In this document: positions 63,749-64,000 of the stretch, piece after piece | How positions within the stretch are numbered: position 1 is the first letter of the stretch | How the letters are laid out: each line of letters starts with the position of its first letter | DNA from: CAVZTA01 sp963778025 | Lineage (GTDB): Bacteria > Chloroflexota > Limnocylindria > Limnocylindrales > CSP1-4 | Length of the DNA: 64,000 nt | Assembly: GCA_963778025.1 (NCBI GenBank) | Contig: CAVZTA010000015.1 | Span: forward strand, 35,170 to 99,169 | Direction: 5' to 3' | The notes under the pieces: generated by a model | What the model was told of the DNA's origin: nothing | Seen by the model: the letters and a program-made list of their open reading frames with translations, nothing else | The model's database searches: none | Program-made: the position numbers and the translations under genes

Positions 63749-64000
63749 ATGTCGTTCCACCCCCTTCGTCTCGTCGGCCCGTTGGCGATGCTGACCGGTG
63801 CCGGATTCGTTCTTGGCGCAGATCGTCCTGAAGCTGCACACTCGTTCCCAGCGACCGCGCCGCCACGATCGCCAACCCCTGGTTCGCGGGCGCGCAGGTC
63901 GCCTACTTCGGCGCCTTCTGTCTGCTGCTCCTCACCCTCGTCGGCCTGTATGCGCTCCAGGCCGATCGAGCCGGCCGCTTCGGCCTCGTCGCATTCGTCG
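63749..64000 (+). CDS. Membrane protein, partial (right edge, frameshifted)
   Basis: ATG 63749 with GGAGG 7 bases upstream. Begins SFHPLRLVGPLAMLTGAGFV; after indels between 63815 and 63860 it continues ATIANPWFAGAQVAYFGAFC, LLLLTLVGLYALQADRAGRF to the window end. At least two membrane helices. Family not identifiable from the fragment. Confidence 0.5.
   Translation, partial: MSFHPLRLVGPLAMLTGAGFVLGADRPEAAHSFPATAPPRSPTPGSRARRSPTSAPSVCCSSPSSACMRSRPIEPAASASSHSS

Noticed and set aside
1..64000. Search by eye for CRISPR arrays, insertion sequences, rRNA and tRNA genes
   Set aside because: No regularly spaced repeats, transposase motifs, or RNA gene signatures seen; small or divergent ones could be missed without computation.

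Overview
The window is about 70% G+C, densely coded on both strands and free of rRNA, tRNA, CRISPR arrays and recognisable insertion sequences. The gene content suggests a high-GC, probably free-living, aerobic, heterotrophic bacterium. The fused heme A synthase/heme O synthase, the CPBP proteases and AfsR/LuxR-type ATPase regulators, and the many likely leaderless genes (a TANNNT box 6-8 bases before ATG or GTG) fit a Chloroflexota lineage such as Limnocylindria or Ellin6529-like bacteria. That placement is an inference from gene style, not a demonstrated one. Many conserved genes, including apparent housekeeping ones (dapB, pyrK, the ctaA-ctaB fusion, xth), are split by single-base frameshifts. 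These cluster at 1-4.5 kb, 51-57 kb and 60-64 kb and look more like uncorrected long-read indels than pseudogenes. I give whole-gene spans across such breaks and say so in each entry.

Layout. 1-4.5 kb: two tandemly duplicated LuxR-family ATPase regulators (minus strand). 4.7-7.7 kb: a CPBP protease, a conserved hypothetical, a four-helix membrane protein and a Pro/Thr/Ser-rich surface lipoprotein. 7.7-8.2 kb: two copies of a palindromic repeat. 7.98-13.2 kb (minus): dapB-dapA-dapD-lysA plus a sugar-isomerase-like TIM barrel, preceded by a leader with a 23-codon ORF carrying three consecutive Lys codons and a terminator hairpin. 13.4-19.8 kb: a class V aminotransferase, lipB, a GalT-like protein, an ECF sigma factor with its membrane anti-sigma factor, and a secreted RlpA-like barrel. 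19.8-22.9 kb: pyrR-pyrB-pyrC behind a PyrR-type leader. 23-29 kb: an FAD amine oxidase, an adenylate cyclase, a PLP decarboxylase, a nitrilase and a DUF3291 protein. 29.3-36.8 kb: small hypotheticals, an acidic duplicated-domain protein, pyrK-pyrD, a second ECF sigma/anti-sigma pair, and pyrE. 36.8-39.7 kb: a thioredoxin-like lipoprotein divergent from the ctaA-ctaB fusion. 39.8-44.8 kb: a TolB-like propeller, a SRPBCC protein, an M3-like metallopeptidase and a beta-CASP nuclease. 45-50.8 kb: a DmdA-like T-protein, an unusual Rieske oxygenase, a nitroreductase-like protein, an alpha/beta-hydrolase lacking its nucleophile, and a membrane protein. 51.8-55.9 kb (minus): a polyamine-type ABC transporter potA-potD-potB-potC. 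56-64 kb: exonuclease III, a polysaccharide deacetylase, a histidine kinase with a receiver-only regulator, a GIN-domain protein, MarR with a DHA2 transporter, and a partial membrane protein.

How it works together. Lysine/diaminopimelate synthesis sits in one operon whose leader may sense lysyl-tRNA supply by ribosome attenuation. Most of de novo UMP synthesis (pyrR, B, C, K, D, E) is present but split into three loci within 16 kb. The 45-50 kb operon looks like an undescribed demethylation or mono-oxygenation route for a methylated (quaternary amine or sulfonium) compound. The most interesting items are the Lys leader, the Rieske protein whose cluster-binding motif lies in an extra N-terminal domain, and several intergenic repeat families.
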